Shown here piece by piece: positions 20,855-32,794 of a DNA stretch of 64,000 nt. Numbering within the stretch: position 1 is the first letter of the stretch; every line of letters starts with the position of its first letter. The stretch covers positions 1,565,001 through 1,629,000 of the forward strand of contig OX359282.1 of the NCBI GenBank assembly GCA_947179155.2, written 5' to 3'. The DNA is from Hedera helix (taxonomy: Eukaryota; Streptophyta; Magnoliopsida; Apiales; Araliaceae). The translations under genes and the position numbers were made by a program. The notes below the pieces were generated by a model that was not told the origin of the DNA, searched no databases, and saw nothing but the letters and a program-made list of their open reading frames with translations.

Positions 20855-23369
20855 AAACCTTCAAAGTACAACTTTTTTGGAAGTTTTAAAACTTTGGTGG
20901 GTTGGAGCGGATGACCTATAATTAAGCTTATATGTGGCGCGGCTGCCCCAAGTATGCAGCACATTTCTTAAGTGCTGGTTGCCCAGACCTCTTTCATTGT
21001 AATAGGCATAACTCCTTCATTTATTAACATTTTGGGGTCATTATTGAGTCTAAATTCATCAGAATTTCATGATCTATAACTTTATTTTAGGTTACTAAGC
21101 CATATTCCAAAAGTAAAGTTTCAAAAATCAGTGAACAAAGTCAGAATGCATACTAGTTCATACTTTCTTTGACCCTCTTGGTAAAATATGATACCTCAAG
21201 CATAAATTTGCTAAGATAACTTGTTATAACACTCAATAACACTTCATAACATAAAAATAACAAAATCATAAACCTACTTATGTACGATTTATGATTTTTA
21301 CTCAAGAACACGAAGAACGAATCGAATAACATGAAGAATACGAAGAACTAAGTTTCATCGTTCTTGGTTTAGCTTGCTAAAACATGGTGCCATAAGCATG
21401 AATTTGCTAGGCCATCATGTTTCAGAACTTTATAACACTAAATTATAAAATCATAAACCTACTTATGTAGAAAATTATGACTTTTGCTCAAGAACACACG
21501 AAGAACACAAAGAACGAAAAATCGTACATGGTAACAACTTATGTCCTTAAGCTTTTGGATTTCATACTTGAAATAATTTGAGGATTATAACTGCTTACAT
21601 ATGTGATTATAACACTTTATATTTGATAAAATTTGGTCATTATAACAACTTGTTTACTTGATTATAATAATTTATAATTATTACTCAAGAACACGGAGAA
21701 CAACAATCGTACATGGCTACGACGTACGTGCTTGAGCTTTAACTTATGAAATAAAATTCGACATTATAACTACTACAAAATGAAAAAAGGCTCAAGAACA
21801 CGTGAAGAACATGGAGAACGACAATCGTACAAGGTTACAACTCGCATTCTTGAGCTTTTAAACTAAAAATTAAATGAACATAATAACAACTAATGATTTA
21901 CCTCTCGAAGTGCAAGCTTTAACTATGTATTTACACTTGATTCTTGTCTCATAAGAACTCTCACTATATTTGCTCTTTAGCTCTTAAATGGTGAAGAACT
22001 AATGAACATTAAGCCTTCTATTTATAGGACTTTCAAAGTTAGGGCATTATGAACATTAGGTTAACTCATCATAACTTTGGCAAGTAATCATGGTTAGTCA
22101 CCAACTCATCATCATTTTAAAAAATCACCATGGTTAGTCACCATGGACATTAGGTTAACTCATCATGACTATGCTTGACAACGCACTAAGTCCAATTTTA
22201 CTTCCAAAATGACTAGCCAAAAATGTATACTTACATATTATGTAAATATACTACATTTTTATAATACCAAGTATGCCCTCAAAATCTCTACCAAAATTAG
22301 TAGCCAGTATTATTGACTTTTACTATTCATCGATTCACTTTTTGTATTTATACCGTATAATTTTCGTCTTATACTCGTACTATTCTTGTATTATTTTCGT
22401 ATAATTCTCGTATACTTTTAGTATTTATGAATAGTGATTTCTAAGTTTTCTAACCTTTAGGGTTCAACCCTTGGGTTTTAGGTTTTCTCAAACCTTAAAT
22501 TTAGTATTTCTCCCAAATAACTTTTATTGCTTATTACACATTTGTGTTCCATACAAAGACTATATCCTTCAACGAAACGTTCAAAAATGGAAAAAAAATT
22601 CGTTTGAAGAGCATTTTATGTTTTATTTTTTTGAAAAATATTAGTGGCTCCCTGATATCTATTCCCAGTAAAAATATTATATCGTGAAATATAAAAATTC
22701 AAAACGTCGAAAAGAACGTTCAAAAAGACAACCAATGTTTTCTCGTAAATCGTGTCATTTTCGTCTTTTTTCCCTGAAAATTTTATTGGTTCCTTGACAT
22801 TTAAACCTCATGTTAACACTATGTTGTGAAATACGAGAAATCTTACAGATGAAAGAAACGATCAAACGAATGAAAAGTGTTTTCTCGTGAATAGTGCTTT
22901 TACACATTTTTCGAGAAAAAAAAACTTTTATTGACTATTACGTGTTTTCAAAGTGTGGGAAGGATGAATATCGAAACAGAATGTTAATTTGACCTACATG
23001 TTTCTCTCGAGAGCCTATGTTATTTTTTAGGGTTTAGGGTTTAACCTTTTTTCCAATTTAGGTTTTTGCCCTAAATTGACTTCTAATTTTTAATAAGTGT
23101 TAATGTTAACTACTTAAACCAAAACATAAAATCTTACACATAGATAATTCGTATAACACATTTAAAAGCTCAATTCAAGCTTTACTAATCACATAACACA
23201 GAGTGTAGGTTAAAAGTTTTAACCTACAGTCGTATACGATCATATTTTTGAGTCGTATTTTGCCTTTCAAATAGCTCAATATATGCTTGAGCAATCGTTC
23301 TTAGGTTTTGAATTAACAACCTTGATTAGATCTTGTTAGATCACTTTTTGAAATATTTGGGATATTATA
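20855..23369 (-). mobile_element. Old Ty3-gypsy solo LTR, right half
   Basis: Continuation of 7682-8762. It carries degenerate CTCAAGAACACG hairpin units (about 21301, 21486, 21684-21736, 21790-21855), the TATACCGTATAATTTTCG block and telobox-like TTTAGGG sequence, and ends GGGATATTATA, i.e. a mutated form of the family's GATATTACA terminus. It is more diverged than the D LTRs, so this insertion is older. Confidence 0.8.
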
Positions 23370-23374
23370 GTATA

Positions 23375-23868
23375 GATCATCTTGTTTATGGATTAACGAA
23401 AATGTGTAAAAACTCTATCAGCCTCTGCCATTCTATGAGTCTCTTCATTTTTGTGTATGGTATTGTCACTCCCGTTGGCAGCATCCACTAATTTGAAACT
23501 AAATTTAAAAGCCATATTCTGACCCAAATGTTTTTAGATGCCACTGATAACCAACGAATGGCAAGAACTTTTCTTTGTGTGGATCCTATTTCAATTGGAA
23601 CTTAATGAGCCAATCCACTTACACGCCTTACTTTTACTGCTATATTGAGGTTACTCCACGTATTGCTTGACATAAAACAGATAGTGAATTTGTTTGTGTC
23701 TTTTGTTGAATCTTTTAAACTGCTCGATAAATAATTTAATAAGCCAATGATTTTTTTTTCCATGTTTTAGAATATGGTTAACCAACATGTTAACTAATCA
23801 ATTACGATAAATTTAATCGAATTTTGTAGTTTTTTCTTTTACAGTACCTTGACGTTGAAATATAAGTA
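23375..23868. other. Spacer, nothing recognised
   Basis: AT-rich sequence without a supportable gene, repeat pair or RNA. Confidence 0.45.
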
Positions 23869-24530
23869 GGCACACTTAGAAGGGGGGTTGAATAAGTGTG
23901 GAGTAAAACTATGACCAATTTTTTTAATTTATTAAAATAGTAAGTAGTTCAGTTTGTTGAATAGCTAATTTCAGTTTGTTAATTTGGAAACTGATTTAGA
24001 CTGTTAATAATTTTATAAGATAAGATAAGATAATTATTTTACTTGTATTAAATGAAGGCCTGAGTTGAAATGAATAAGTTTTCTCATAAAATATATATGT
24101 TAAAGTATTCAAAATGTGTATTACAATTCAAAATTGAAAGATGAAATAAACGAATAAAATTAAACATTCAACCACATGAACACAAAAGATTTTTACGCGG
24201 TTCGACCCCTATCATCTACTCTAGTGGCCTACTCCACTTCCAATATCAACTAGTATTGGAGACTCCTTTATTATTCAACTTGGTTTACAAACAAACCCCC
24301 TTTATAATTCAAGTTTCCAACCTTTGAGGACTAATCCTCCCAAGCACCTATGCTCACCTTGTGCAAACCTATGCACTCCTTGAGTACCTCTCCTCATCGA
24401 GCTCTTAAGCTCACTTGGAACTTGAATGTAAAGACCCCTAATCCAAATTGGATTAGAAAACAACACTTTAAAGATGATATAAAAAATTAAACCAACAACT
24501 ATGATCAAGGCAAGAGATATATATCAATTC
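23869..24530. mobile_element. Possible copia LTR remnant
   Basis: It contains CACACTTAGAAGGGGGG-TTGAATAAGTG (23870-23902) and, further right, TTTTTACGCGGTTCGACCCC followed by short phrases about AGTGGCCTACTCCAC. I associate both motifs with LTRs of plant copia elements. I found no PBS, partner LTR or target duplication, so the family and the limits are guesses. Confidence 0.3.
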
Positions 24531-25869
24531 AAACCTCAATACTAAATGCAATGATCAAGTAAACAAAGAAAGATATCACCAGTTAAGCTCGAGTATGAAA
24601 GCTGAAAATAATTTGATTTTGCTTTAAAACCCTTCAGCTCTTAATTACGCTTAATTTGAAGAAATAATAATTGTAGAGAATATGAAGTATTAAATTCAAA
24701 ATCTGATCAGTATATCCTCTTTCTCTCTATGTAAGTTCTCTCTATCTCTCGGCTAGAAGAAGCTAGTTAATTTATACATAGAGCACTACAAGCCGTTACA
24801 TACACCAAAAGAAAAGTTATCGTTAATGAGCATGCAAACATATCGTTAATTAAATCCTTTTTTAAATATCAAGATAACCAAAAATTAATTTTTCATAAAA
24901 CATGATTATTGTTTTTAATTACTTTATGAAAAAATTGATTTTAACCTTCCATATTTAATATGCCATGCAATCCTATGAGGTTTGATTGAAATATAAATCA
25001 ATACTAAGATCTTAAGTGAAATCCTAGAAGCCCAATGTAGATTTTCAAGATATTCTGTCCAATAGTTTCTCAAAATTCTACAAAATAAATTTAGCTTCCA
25101 ATTCAACTTGCTGCATGACAGTGCTTTGTCTTTCTTAATCTAGCTTACTGTATTGATACACATTAATGTTCTAATATCCAGGATACTGAATAAACTATTG
25201 TATAAAAGAATTTTGATTTCTTGATCCAGCTTTGCTAGTCAGGATGTTATATTCCTGTGTAGTAATTTAGTTTACTCTCCAGTTAGTTGTCTTGCACATT
25301 TTAACCTGCTACATATATTTTATCATACAATAACACGATTTTATCACAAAGATAAAGTCATCATCAAAACCAAATAACAGAGTGTGTGACCAAGTCAACA
25401 GACGTGACATGAGCGTGAAAGGTTCAAGAATCAATTTTCCTTTTTATAAGGGATAAAATCACTTATTTCGGGTTTTTTACTCCATATTGTAAGGTGAATC
25501 TCAAAAGATATGAAAGATCTCCCTCCACACCACACATACGACTTTCCGCAGAATTTTATATGCATCTATGAGATTGAGTATGAAATTCCGTTTACTCACT
25601 TTAAATTGAATATCCATTTTCCTCCTGTTTCTGTCAGGATTGGATTTTTTTTATTTTAATATTTATATGATTGAGTCCTTGGGTTTTTGACATTGAGTAA
25701 AAAGAAGTGTTTTGAATCATTGCTACTTGACTTAGACCTGTTTTAAAAAAAGTAGAGGTATTTCAAATTATTTGTTGACACACAAAAGTGAAGGAAAACC
25801 TTTGAAATTATTTCAATGTTGAACCTTAGATATGTAATAGTTTTGAATTGAATCTCTTTAGAAAGAATA
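24531..25869. other. Spacer, nothing recognised
   Basis: AT-rich sequence with only short chance ORFs (for example 24924-25106 minus). No domain, RNA gene or repeat structure was seen. Confidence 0.45.
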
Positions 25870-27330
25870 TCTTTTGTCTTATGGTAGTCTGCTCCAGCCC
25901 CCTTACAAAACTTTCGTTATTGGGTAACCATAAACTTCACATATTTCTAGCGATTCATATTACATCATCAAATGATACAAGTCTTAGACACGAATCTACA
26001 ACGCATTAGAACGCCCTTGTTGATGATCCTCTACTCTGATAGCATCTAAAATTTCTTGAACAATGTGTTATCTCATAACGGGTAAATCCTTAACCCTTCC
26101 CCCTATTATTAAGATTACAAAATGTTCTTGTGAATTATGGTCAATACCTGGTATATAAGTAGTGATTTAATTTCAAATCCAGAGGTTACTCACACTCTAA
26201 CAACTTAATTTACGTTAGGCAAAGATTCGTTTTTTGGGGGAGATAGTGAAAAAGTTGATAGATAAAGTCACCTTTACTGCCACTCTGCAAAACGTATATG
26301 AGATTTTCACCTCATACGACTTCTTGTTCAATTCTTTCGAATTCATTGGATTCTCTTTCGTGTTCGAGAATCCCCTCTCCTTTTCCACTCCATCCCAAAG
26401 AGTAACTATGACCAATTTTGTCATGTTTTCATGTTTCAATTGAATACTTTCTATTTTTTGTTATTCTCAAACTCAAAGGAGCATATTATTCTCTTTACCA
26501 AATATGTGTATTCAGTCACAATCTTATAATAAGAATAAGATATCTTTCTTGATCAATCTCTTTGTCCCTCATTTTTAGAGAATGAGAAAGATCATTTTTC
26601 AAGTTTGAATGTGTTCATTTGGGGTATGAGTTCTTCTATATTTACTTAGTTTAGTTATTTTATTTTTTATTGAATATTTTTCCTCTTTTATTTTTATATA
26701 ATTCTTTAAGTCCCATAAGTTTGATCCTTTAGAATTTGATCCATTTTTTTCATTGAGCGAATGGTACGAAATAAATCAGATTAATTTTTCGATCAAAAAT
26801 AATGTGAATCTTCGATGTTTTCTCTTCCTATATCTCATAGATACAGTGTTTGAATCAATAGAAAACATATTCTTCTATATGAATCGATATTATTCCATTC
26901 CAATTCCTTCTCGATACCTCCCAAGGAAAATCTCAAATTGGATCATAAATTTACGGGTTAGTTTGAGTTTATCCATGCGGTTATGCACTTTTTGAATAAG
27001 AATCTTTTTTTCTGAAAGATCCTGACTTTCGTGTTTTGGTGGGTCTCTGAAATCCTTTTGATGATTTGTGTTGAAGGAATATCTATATAATTCGATCGAT
27101 TGCATAAAACTCGTGGCAGCAACAGAAACGGAAAAATATACAGAAAAGACAGTTCTTTTCTATTATATTAGTATTTTCTATTAAATTAGATTAGTATTAT
27201 TAATTAATGATCCCGACTAATGAGTCTTTTTTTATATTTTTTATGATAAACTGTTAGCGTTAATCTTATATTTTGTATCTATGGATCGAGAAAACACGGA
27301 GCTCAACAGGAAGAAGGTTGTATCACAATG
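25870..27330 (-). other. Plastid-derived insertion (NUPT), rps12 3' region and flank
   Basis: The left part reads on the minus strand as chloroplast rps12 exon 2 followed by the start of its group II intron (25870-26007). The right part matches the plastid sequence upstream of that exon as I remember it, including CAAAACGTATATGAGATTT, the GATACAGTGTTTGAATCAAT block and the AAGACAGTTCTTTTCTATTA block, ending near TTGTATCACAATGA at about 27330. Many substitutions and small indels show that it is an old nuclear copy. It corresponds to the inverted-repeat region near rps12 and trnV. The limits are approximate. Confidence 0.8.
26008..26250 (-). pseudogene. rps12: rps12 exon 2 pseudogene (plastid ribosomal protein S12)
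   Basis: On the minus strand the frame fragments give the S12 segments VR-TSGFEI, YIPGI-HNSQEHFV, RVKDLPV-like and HQQGRS. In the plastid these form the central and C-terminal part of small-subunit protein S12. The copy is broken: the leucine codon TTA before CGTAAA has become TAA, extra bases interrupt the frame near 26160 and 26205, and several conserved residues are changed. Exon 1 (trans-spliced in plastids) and exon 3 are absent. It has no function in the nucleus. Confidence 0.85.
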
Positions 27331-28147
27331 AGTGATGCACATTACAAAAATTTGTTTCTATCTAGATTTGTGATAGGTGATACTCCAGTATTATTCACTC
27401 ACCATAAGTAATATGCCATTACAAAAAGTTTCTTATATCTAAACTGGTATTGCATTACATAATACATATTTTACATAATTAATAAGAAGTTTGATGTCTA
27501 TTCAAGTATAAATATTGTATCGCACTTGTTCATGTGAAAACTGAATTATCCCTCACTTTGTAATATAACTTAATCTTTTATGTTCACTTTGTAATATGTA
27601 GTTCATTACATAATCTTTTATGTGAAAGAAAAGAGCCACCAAAATTTTTTAAATATAGTATTTAGGGGATCCGGCTACTCTAAAATTTCTAATGTATTCT
27701 AATCTCAACCCTCTAATCAGGATTTATGGTTAAATTGTGGTCATATATTATTAATTTAAGTCTTTTAATTAGATAATATCCACCTCATCAGACATGTCAA
27801 TTCTCTCTCCTATCAATATCATTCTTATAAGTATATGTACACAAAAATCAACCATAACATTGATCATAGTTGTGTGCATGACACGAATTTCAATATAAAC
27901 ACACTTTTTAATGGCTAAGATCAATGTAGTGATTGATTTTAGGATTGATTGTTGTGTATTTAGACTTGTCATTCTTGGTAATATCCCATTAGTTTTGTAG
28001 GCCACATAATCATGTATGTCTCACTAATCTATTGTTCATGAATAAAAAATCAGAATATCTAAGGAATTATATTTTGTAGGTTTTTAAATTATTAGTTAAT
28101 TTACCATTGCTCATATTACATTATTTTGTTGTGATTTCAATTATATA
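27331..28147. other. AT-rich spacer with dispersed repeat
   Basis: No gene. A phrase built from AAGTATAAATATTG, CACTTGTTCATGTGAAAA and CATTACATAATCTTTTATGT recurs loosely at about 28760-28860 and 30300-30380, so a dispersed non-coding repeat of unknown class lies here. Confidence 0.45.
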
Positions 28148-28448
28148 TTTCATTCGTTCTAAAATATAAGATTTGTTTTAAATTTTGTAAGAAAAATTAC
28201 TCTTTTTATTTTAAAATTAGATATATATTTTTTTAGTCTGTTCCAAAATGTTTAATAATATATTTCTATTTTACAACTATAAAGTGATATGATATTTTTA
28301 ATTTGCCTTATTTTTTTACTATTATTTTTAATATCAAATCACCACAGCTGAATTTCTAGCTAATACTAAGATTATGTTTTAAAATATAAAATTATTTTTA
28401 AAAATTATCGTTTTATAAATATATCTCTAATTTTAAAACGAAAGTAGT
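28148..28448. mobile_element. Degenerate Stowaway-like MITE
   Basis: The left end CATTCGTTCTAAAATATAAGA resembles the inverted right end (ACTTTCGTTTTAAAATTAGAG on the opposite strand), about 300 bp apart and AT-rich between. This resembles the CTCCNTCCGTTCC terminal repeats of Stowaway elements. No clear TA target duplication is preserved. Confidence 0.45.
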
Positions 28449-28916
28449 GTCAAATATTGGAACGAAAGTTGTATATACCAGTTTGGAATCACGGGTACAT
28501 ATTTGATTATTTCTTACGTCCCACATTGAGTGTACGTAACTTAATGTTTCTTTTTATATATACAGTTTTAAATTTATTATTGCATCACTCACCATGAGTG
28601 ATATGCATTACAACATGGTTTAGGTCTATTTAAATTAAAAAAATTTGTTAGCAAGTCTTGTACCCATCCAACATGGATTGGTTTGTTTTATTTTTTTGTT
28701 GTTGTGATTTTTCATTATCTAATACAAATGACTAAAATATTTCATATTTTAGGTAATTAAATAATAAGTTTGAATTCTTTTCAAGAATAAATATTATATT
28801 GCGCACTTATTCATGTGAAAATTTTATAATTTTTCATTACATAGGCTTTTTTATGTCGCAGAAAAGTAGAAAAATAAATTCTGACGTATTGTGTTTATGC
28901 TACACTTAATACTTAT

Positions 28917-28920
<4 letters not shown>

Positions 28921-28953
<33 letters not shown>
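28921..28953. repeat. (AT)n microsatellite
   Basis: About 16 AT units, uninterrupted. Confidence 0.95.
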
Positions 28954-28958
<5 letters not shown>

Positions 28959-29130
28959 CTCCATCACTCTGTTGCAAGCATAGATTGTTAATTCGTAAAG
29001 AAGTTTTTCTAACCATTTATAAGACCAGCTTGGGATGATAATTTTATAGTGTTTCAGTCGAAATAATGATAGAATACGAAATCAATTTCACCACTAAAAG
29101 TTTTCTCAGGTATGAAACAAAACTAGTTGG

Positions 29131-29577
29131 ATGAGGGATTTTGCCCAAGCTCTTAAAAATTGTGATGAAGCCCTGAAAATCGAAGATACCCATTTCAAGA
29201 CTCTGCTCTATAAAGGTAAGATCTTGCTTAATCTTAACAGGTATAGTATGGCTTTGTAGTGCTTTAAGACTGCAATTCTTGATCTGCAGGCCAATGGAAA
29301 TGCTGAAACCCTTAATGGGTTCTTACAGAAGTGCAAGAAAATGGAGTCTTTGTCAAAGATGGGAGTATTTGATATCTTTGACTGGATACTTATGGGAAAT
29401 CAAGAAATTTGAGATTAGTGGGCGTGACCTATTTGCAACCAAGAACATTGATAGTGGGACTTTGTTGTTGGTCACAAAGGCTATTGCTACTAAAAGAAGT
29501 ATATTCCCCCAATCTGATATTGATAACTTTTTAGTTGGACTAACATTTTTATCAAGGACTTTGAAACTAAATTAGTT
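29131..29577 (+). pseudogene. TPR-SET domain protein pseudogene (5' part)
   Basis: Two frames joined by an indel. From 29131 the first frame reads a tetratricopeptide repeat (AQALKNCDEALKIED, TLLYKGKILLNLNRYSMAL), hits TAG at the codon after MAL (expected E-CFKTA), and continues in frame with LNGFLQKCKKMESLSKMG. Near 29395 the frame shifts, with loss of some residues, into KFEISGRDLFATKNIDSGTL, the start of a SET domain (GRG-FATK-I type, here GRD). This TPR-plus-SET order is that of plant TPR-containing SET proteins (SDG35/ATXR1-like as I recall). The catalytic SET core is missing. The stop, the frameshift and the truncation make it a pseudogene. Confidence 0.75.
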
Positions 29578-31262
29578 GATAAATAATACTGAAATTGATA
29601 TTATTGTACAATTTCATTATTGATAGTTTTGATATTGCCTAAATGCTTCGTTTTCTCTAAAAGAGGTTGAGGGGTAGTGAGTGAGTTTTTGTGAATTGGG
29701 GAAAGAGACACAATTGCTAAGTATGAATGGTTCAAACTCAATTTCTATGGTGTTATGGAGGCAGGCAAGTCTTTCTTTAGGACTCTTAATGGGTATGTTT
29801 CACTCTAATGTTATCTCTACAAACGTATGTACTCCATTGATCGTCAAAATCATATGAATAGATTTAATGAATTTTTTTTCTAATAAAAAATTATTTTTTG
29901 AATAAATGAAGGTATACTGATCAAGTGTCAGTGATTTTGGAAGTAGAAGAGGAATGAAACTTAAACACGTGGGTTTTGATTGTGTTGATCATACTTGATG
30001 TTTTCCTTTTCTTAATTTGGGTTCAATCGATTCATTTATGATGTTATACTTTCGGGAATTGTTTGCATCTTCTAGGTTATCCTCTTTAGGATGTCGATTC
30101 TTAATGAAATTCATAAGCTTGGGAATGTAAAATATTTGATCTTAGAACAATTATAACTTATAAAAAATTATTATTCGGTTATATATATGTTACAGGTTAT
30201 ACTTGCACAAAAAAATGATATGTGAAAAAAATTGTTTGTCCTATAATGCAACATTGCCCGTGCCTTGCACTAGTATCATGCTTGTTTTATATAATGATTC
30301 AGGTATAAATATTGAATTGCACTTATATATGTAAAAACTAAATTATCATTCACTTCACAGTAGTTCATTAAATAGTCTTTTATGTGGAAGAAAAGAGTCA
30401 TCATAAATTCTAAAGTATAGTGTTGAAATTGACTTATATTTCTGTAGGTTTGACTAATATTTTAATTTCATCATAAATTTTGAAGTATAATGTTGGAATT
30501 GGCTTATACTTCATATGATTCAAGTAGTTTTTTGAATTTCTTTTGTTTGAGTTCATGTTATAATAGTTAGAGTTTTATAATTATATATATGAATATATCA
30601 AACAAACAAGACTAAAGTGAACTTAGGTATATCTTGGGTCATTTACTTTTTGTTCTTCCTTCATTTATGTGAGATTGAATATTCAATCTTAAATCAAAAA
30701 TATACTTCATCCGTTCTAAATTATAAAATTATTATTATTTTTTGAAAGTCAATTTATTATATTTTCACTCAAAATTAAAATGATTCATTAAAGTCTTCTA
30801 CCCATCTAACAAGGAAGGGTTCATTTTTGGCTTTTCATTTTTTTTTTTATTGTTTAGTACATCATCGAATATATGCTAGAAAGTGAGTGATATTTATCTA
30901 GGTATAAATAAAGTAAAAAACTTGAAAGGAAAATGATAGAAAAAGGGTATAATATATATAAAGTTAAAAAGGACCACAATTTTTTGTAAGATTCTCTTTC
31001 CCCAATAATATACCACTTGCCCTTGCTAAGCCCTATACTTTTTTCTACATTATTCTTCTCATCCACCCATAATCTTGTTCATTGTCGGTCGTATGTGGCA
31101 TTTTCTAATTGATTTGATACTTTAACTCAAAGATTCTAAGCAATGGAAAACCTACACTCTCCTTGGTCCTCATCTCATGGATATATACTATACTACATAT
31201 AAGAAATTTTATTAATGACAGTTCTAGAAACATATCATCAACAGTTTCTCTCTTTCTCTATT
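29578..31262. other. Spacer, nothing certain
   Basis: No supportable gene. It includes the third occurrence of the dispersed AAATATTGAATTGCAC repeat (about 30305) and a CATCCGTTCTAAATTATAAAATT phrase (about 30710) that may be a single MITE end. Confidence 0.45.
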
Positions 31263-31268
31263 TATATA
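31263..31268 (+). promoter_or_regulatory. TATA box of the small membrane protein gene
   Basis: TATATA within CTATTTATATACACAAC, 62 bp upstream of the ATG, giving a predicted leader of about 35 nt. Confidence 0.65.
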
Positions 31269-31329
31269 CACAACCATAACTCCATCATCATAACCAATAA
31301 CCAATTGAAAAATCCCTATTTTCCTGAAC

Positions 31330-31686
31330 ATGGCTAGATATTACAACAACTCTTCTTCTTACTATGACTACCTCCAGTATATCTCTTTACCTATCCATTT
31401 ATTCTTCTTTTTAGCCATTCTTTTCCTTTTCTTGGGCTTAAGATGGTACATAAACTATGAGTCCATGTCTGAGGACTTCATGGATCAGTTAAAGCTTATT
31501 CTTATGGTCTCTCCTGTGGTTCTTCTCCTTGTTGTTCATTGGCTGTCGAGCAACGACCGGAATCGCGTTCCGTTCGTTGTATCACTGCCGGAAAAAGATT
31601 CTATACATAGAGCTGGAGGGTCTCCATGGGGAGTTGGGATTTTGCTTGTGTTTCTTTTGGTCTTGATATCTTACCAAACTTCCTGA
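31330..31686 (+). CDS. Small plant transmembrane protein (118 aa)
   Basis: Single-exon ORF. The ATG context is AACATGG and a TATA box lies at usual distance. The N-terminus is Asn/Ser/Tyr-rich. Three hydrophobic helices are apparent at about residues 19-40, 54-74 and 98-115. Between helices 2 and 3 is a polar loop, SLPEKDSIHRAGGSPWGVG, which I recognise as the conserved signature of an uncharacterised plant-specific membrane protein family of about this length; no biochemical role is known to me. There is no clear cleavable signal peptide, since helix 1 starts well inside the chain. The frame is intact, with no disabling changes, and GC content rises over the ORF, supporting a live gene. Neighbours are unrelated. 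Confidence 0.85.
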   Translation: MARYYNNSSSYYDYLQYISLPIHLFFFLAILFLFLGLRWYINYESMSEDFMDQLKLILMVSPVVLLLVVHWLSSNDRNRVPFVVSLPEKDSIHRAGGSPWGVGILLVFLLVLISYQTS

Positions 31687-32794
31687 CATGAACGTTGGTT
31701 TTCTTTCTAGAGTAGAAGATAAAAGCTAAGGATTATATGATAGTGTAATTTATGTTGCAATTATTTGTTGCTTTAATGCAAGAGAATTAATTTTCTTGCT
31801 GGTAGTTCAGTTTAGGCTTACTTGATTTTCTGGTTTTATATGGTATATATTCTTTTTGTTGTGTTGTAGTTAGTTTTTTTATGTGTCACTAATCCACTAA
31901 CAAGTTGTGGTTTATATTAATACAAATTAATTGGTTTCATAAAATATAATTATGAAATAAACTCAAGAGTGATACCATATATAACTGAAAAATATTTATG
32001 TATATACATACATAAAATAGAAAAAAATAAATAAACACATTTATTATTTTATTTTATCACTTTTAACAAAGTGTATCGAAGTCCCCTTTATGAGTACAGT
32101 AATTGTTATTGTTGTTACTATTTTGTCCTTGGACAGGAAGAATACTAAGCTATTCTTCACTGCTCCTAGTTTTAAAATACGTAAGACCATTAGAATATTC
32201 AGCAAAATACAAAAGAGTTTAAATATAATACATTGATAATATATACATGAATAATATTATAATCATAATACGATATTAAAATAAAAATAATTTTATCCAA
32301 CATAAATATTTATTATTAATGTATCATATCATAACCCTATCACCGCTTAAAATTGTATAGAACTTTACCTCAACACACAAAACAGAGCCTGAGTCCATAA
32401 AACTACTTTGCTCCATCCAATTACAACACTTGGAAGTTGAAACTCAACAACAATTTTTCTAGCTAAGTTATGCAATATACACAATATTTCCACAATGTTT
32501 TGATAGAGGCAATAGTGCAATTAGGAAAGATGAGGTATATGATGAAGTGAATCAGTTCAACTTTAAAATTTCAATAACAAATAATGAAGGCTAAAGTAGA
32601 CTTTTACATATATTCAAGATACCAAGTGTTGCATACATGAGCAATAATTGCCAATATAATTAATAATGAAATAATAATAATAATACCAAGTGTTGCATAC
32701 ATGAGCTATAATTCCCAATTTCAAATAATAATAATTGCCAAGATAATTAATAATGGAATAATAATAATAACCAATTTTTGTTCCGCAGTCCTGA
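31687..32794. other. Spacer with small local duplication
   Basis: No gene. At about 32625-32770 a roughly 75-bp phrase (ACCAAGTGTTGCATACATGAG, AATAATTGCCAA, AATAATAATAATA) is repeated in tandem with small changes, just downstream of the chromomethylase pseudogene stop. Confidence 0.5.

Noticed and set aside
26025..26075. CTCTGATAGCATCTAAAATTTC looked like a minus-strand copia PBS and LTR edge
   Set aside because: It reads as plastid rps12 exon 2 (the DAVGV region) and both flanks are plastid sequence; no LTR pair exists.
26753..26995. 80-codon ORF in the plastid-derived insert
   Set aside because: Lies in plastid intergenic sequence; frame is accidental.
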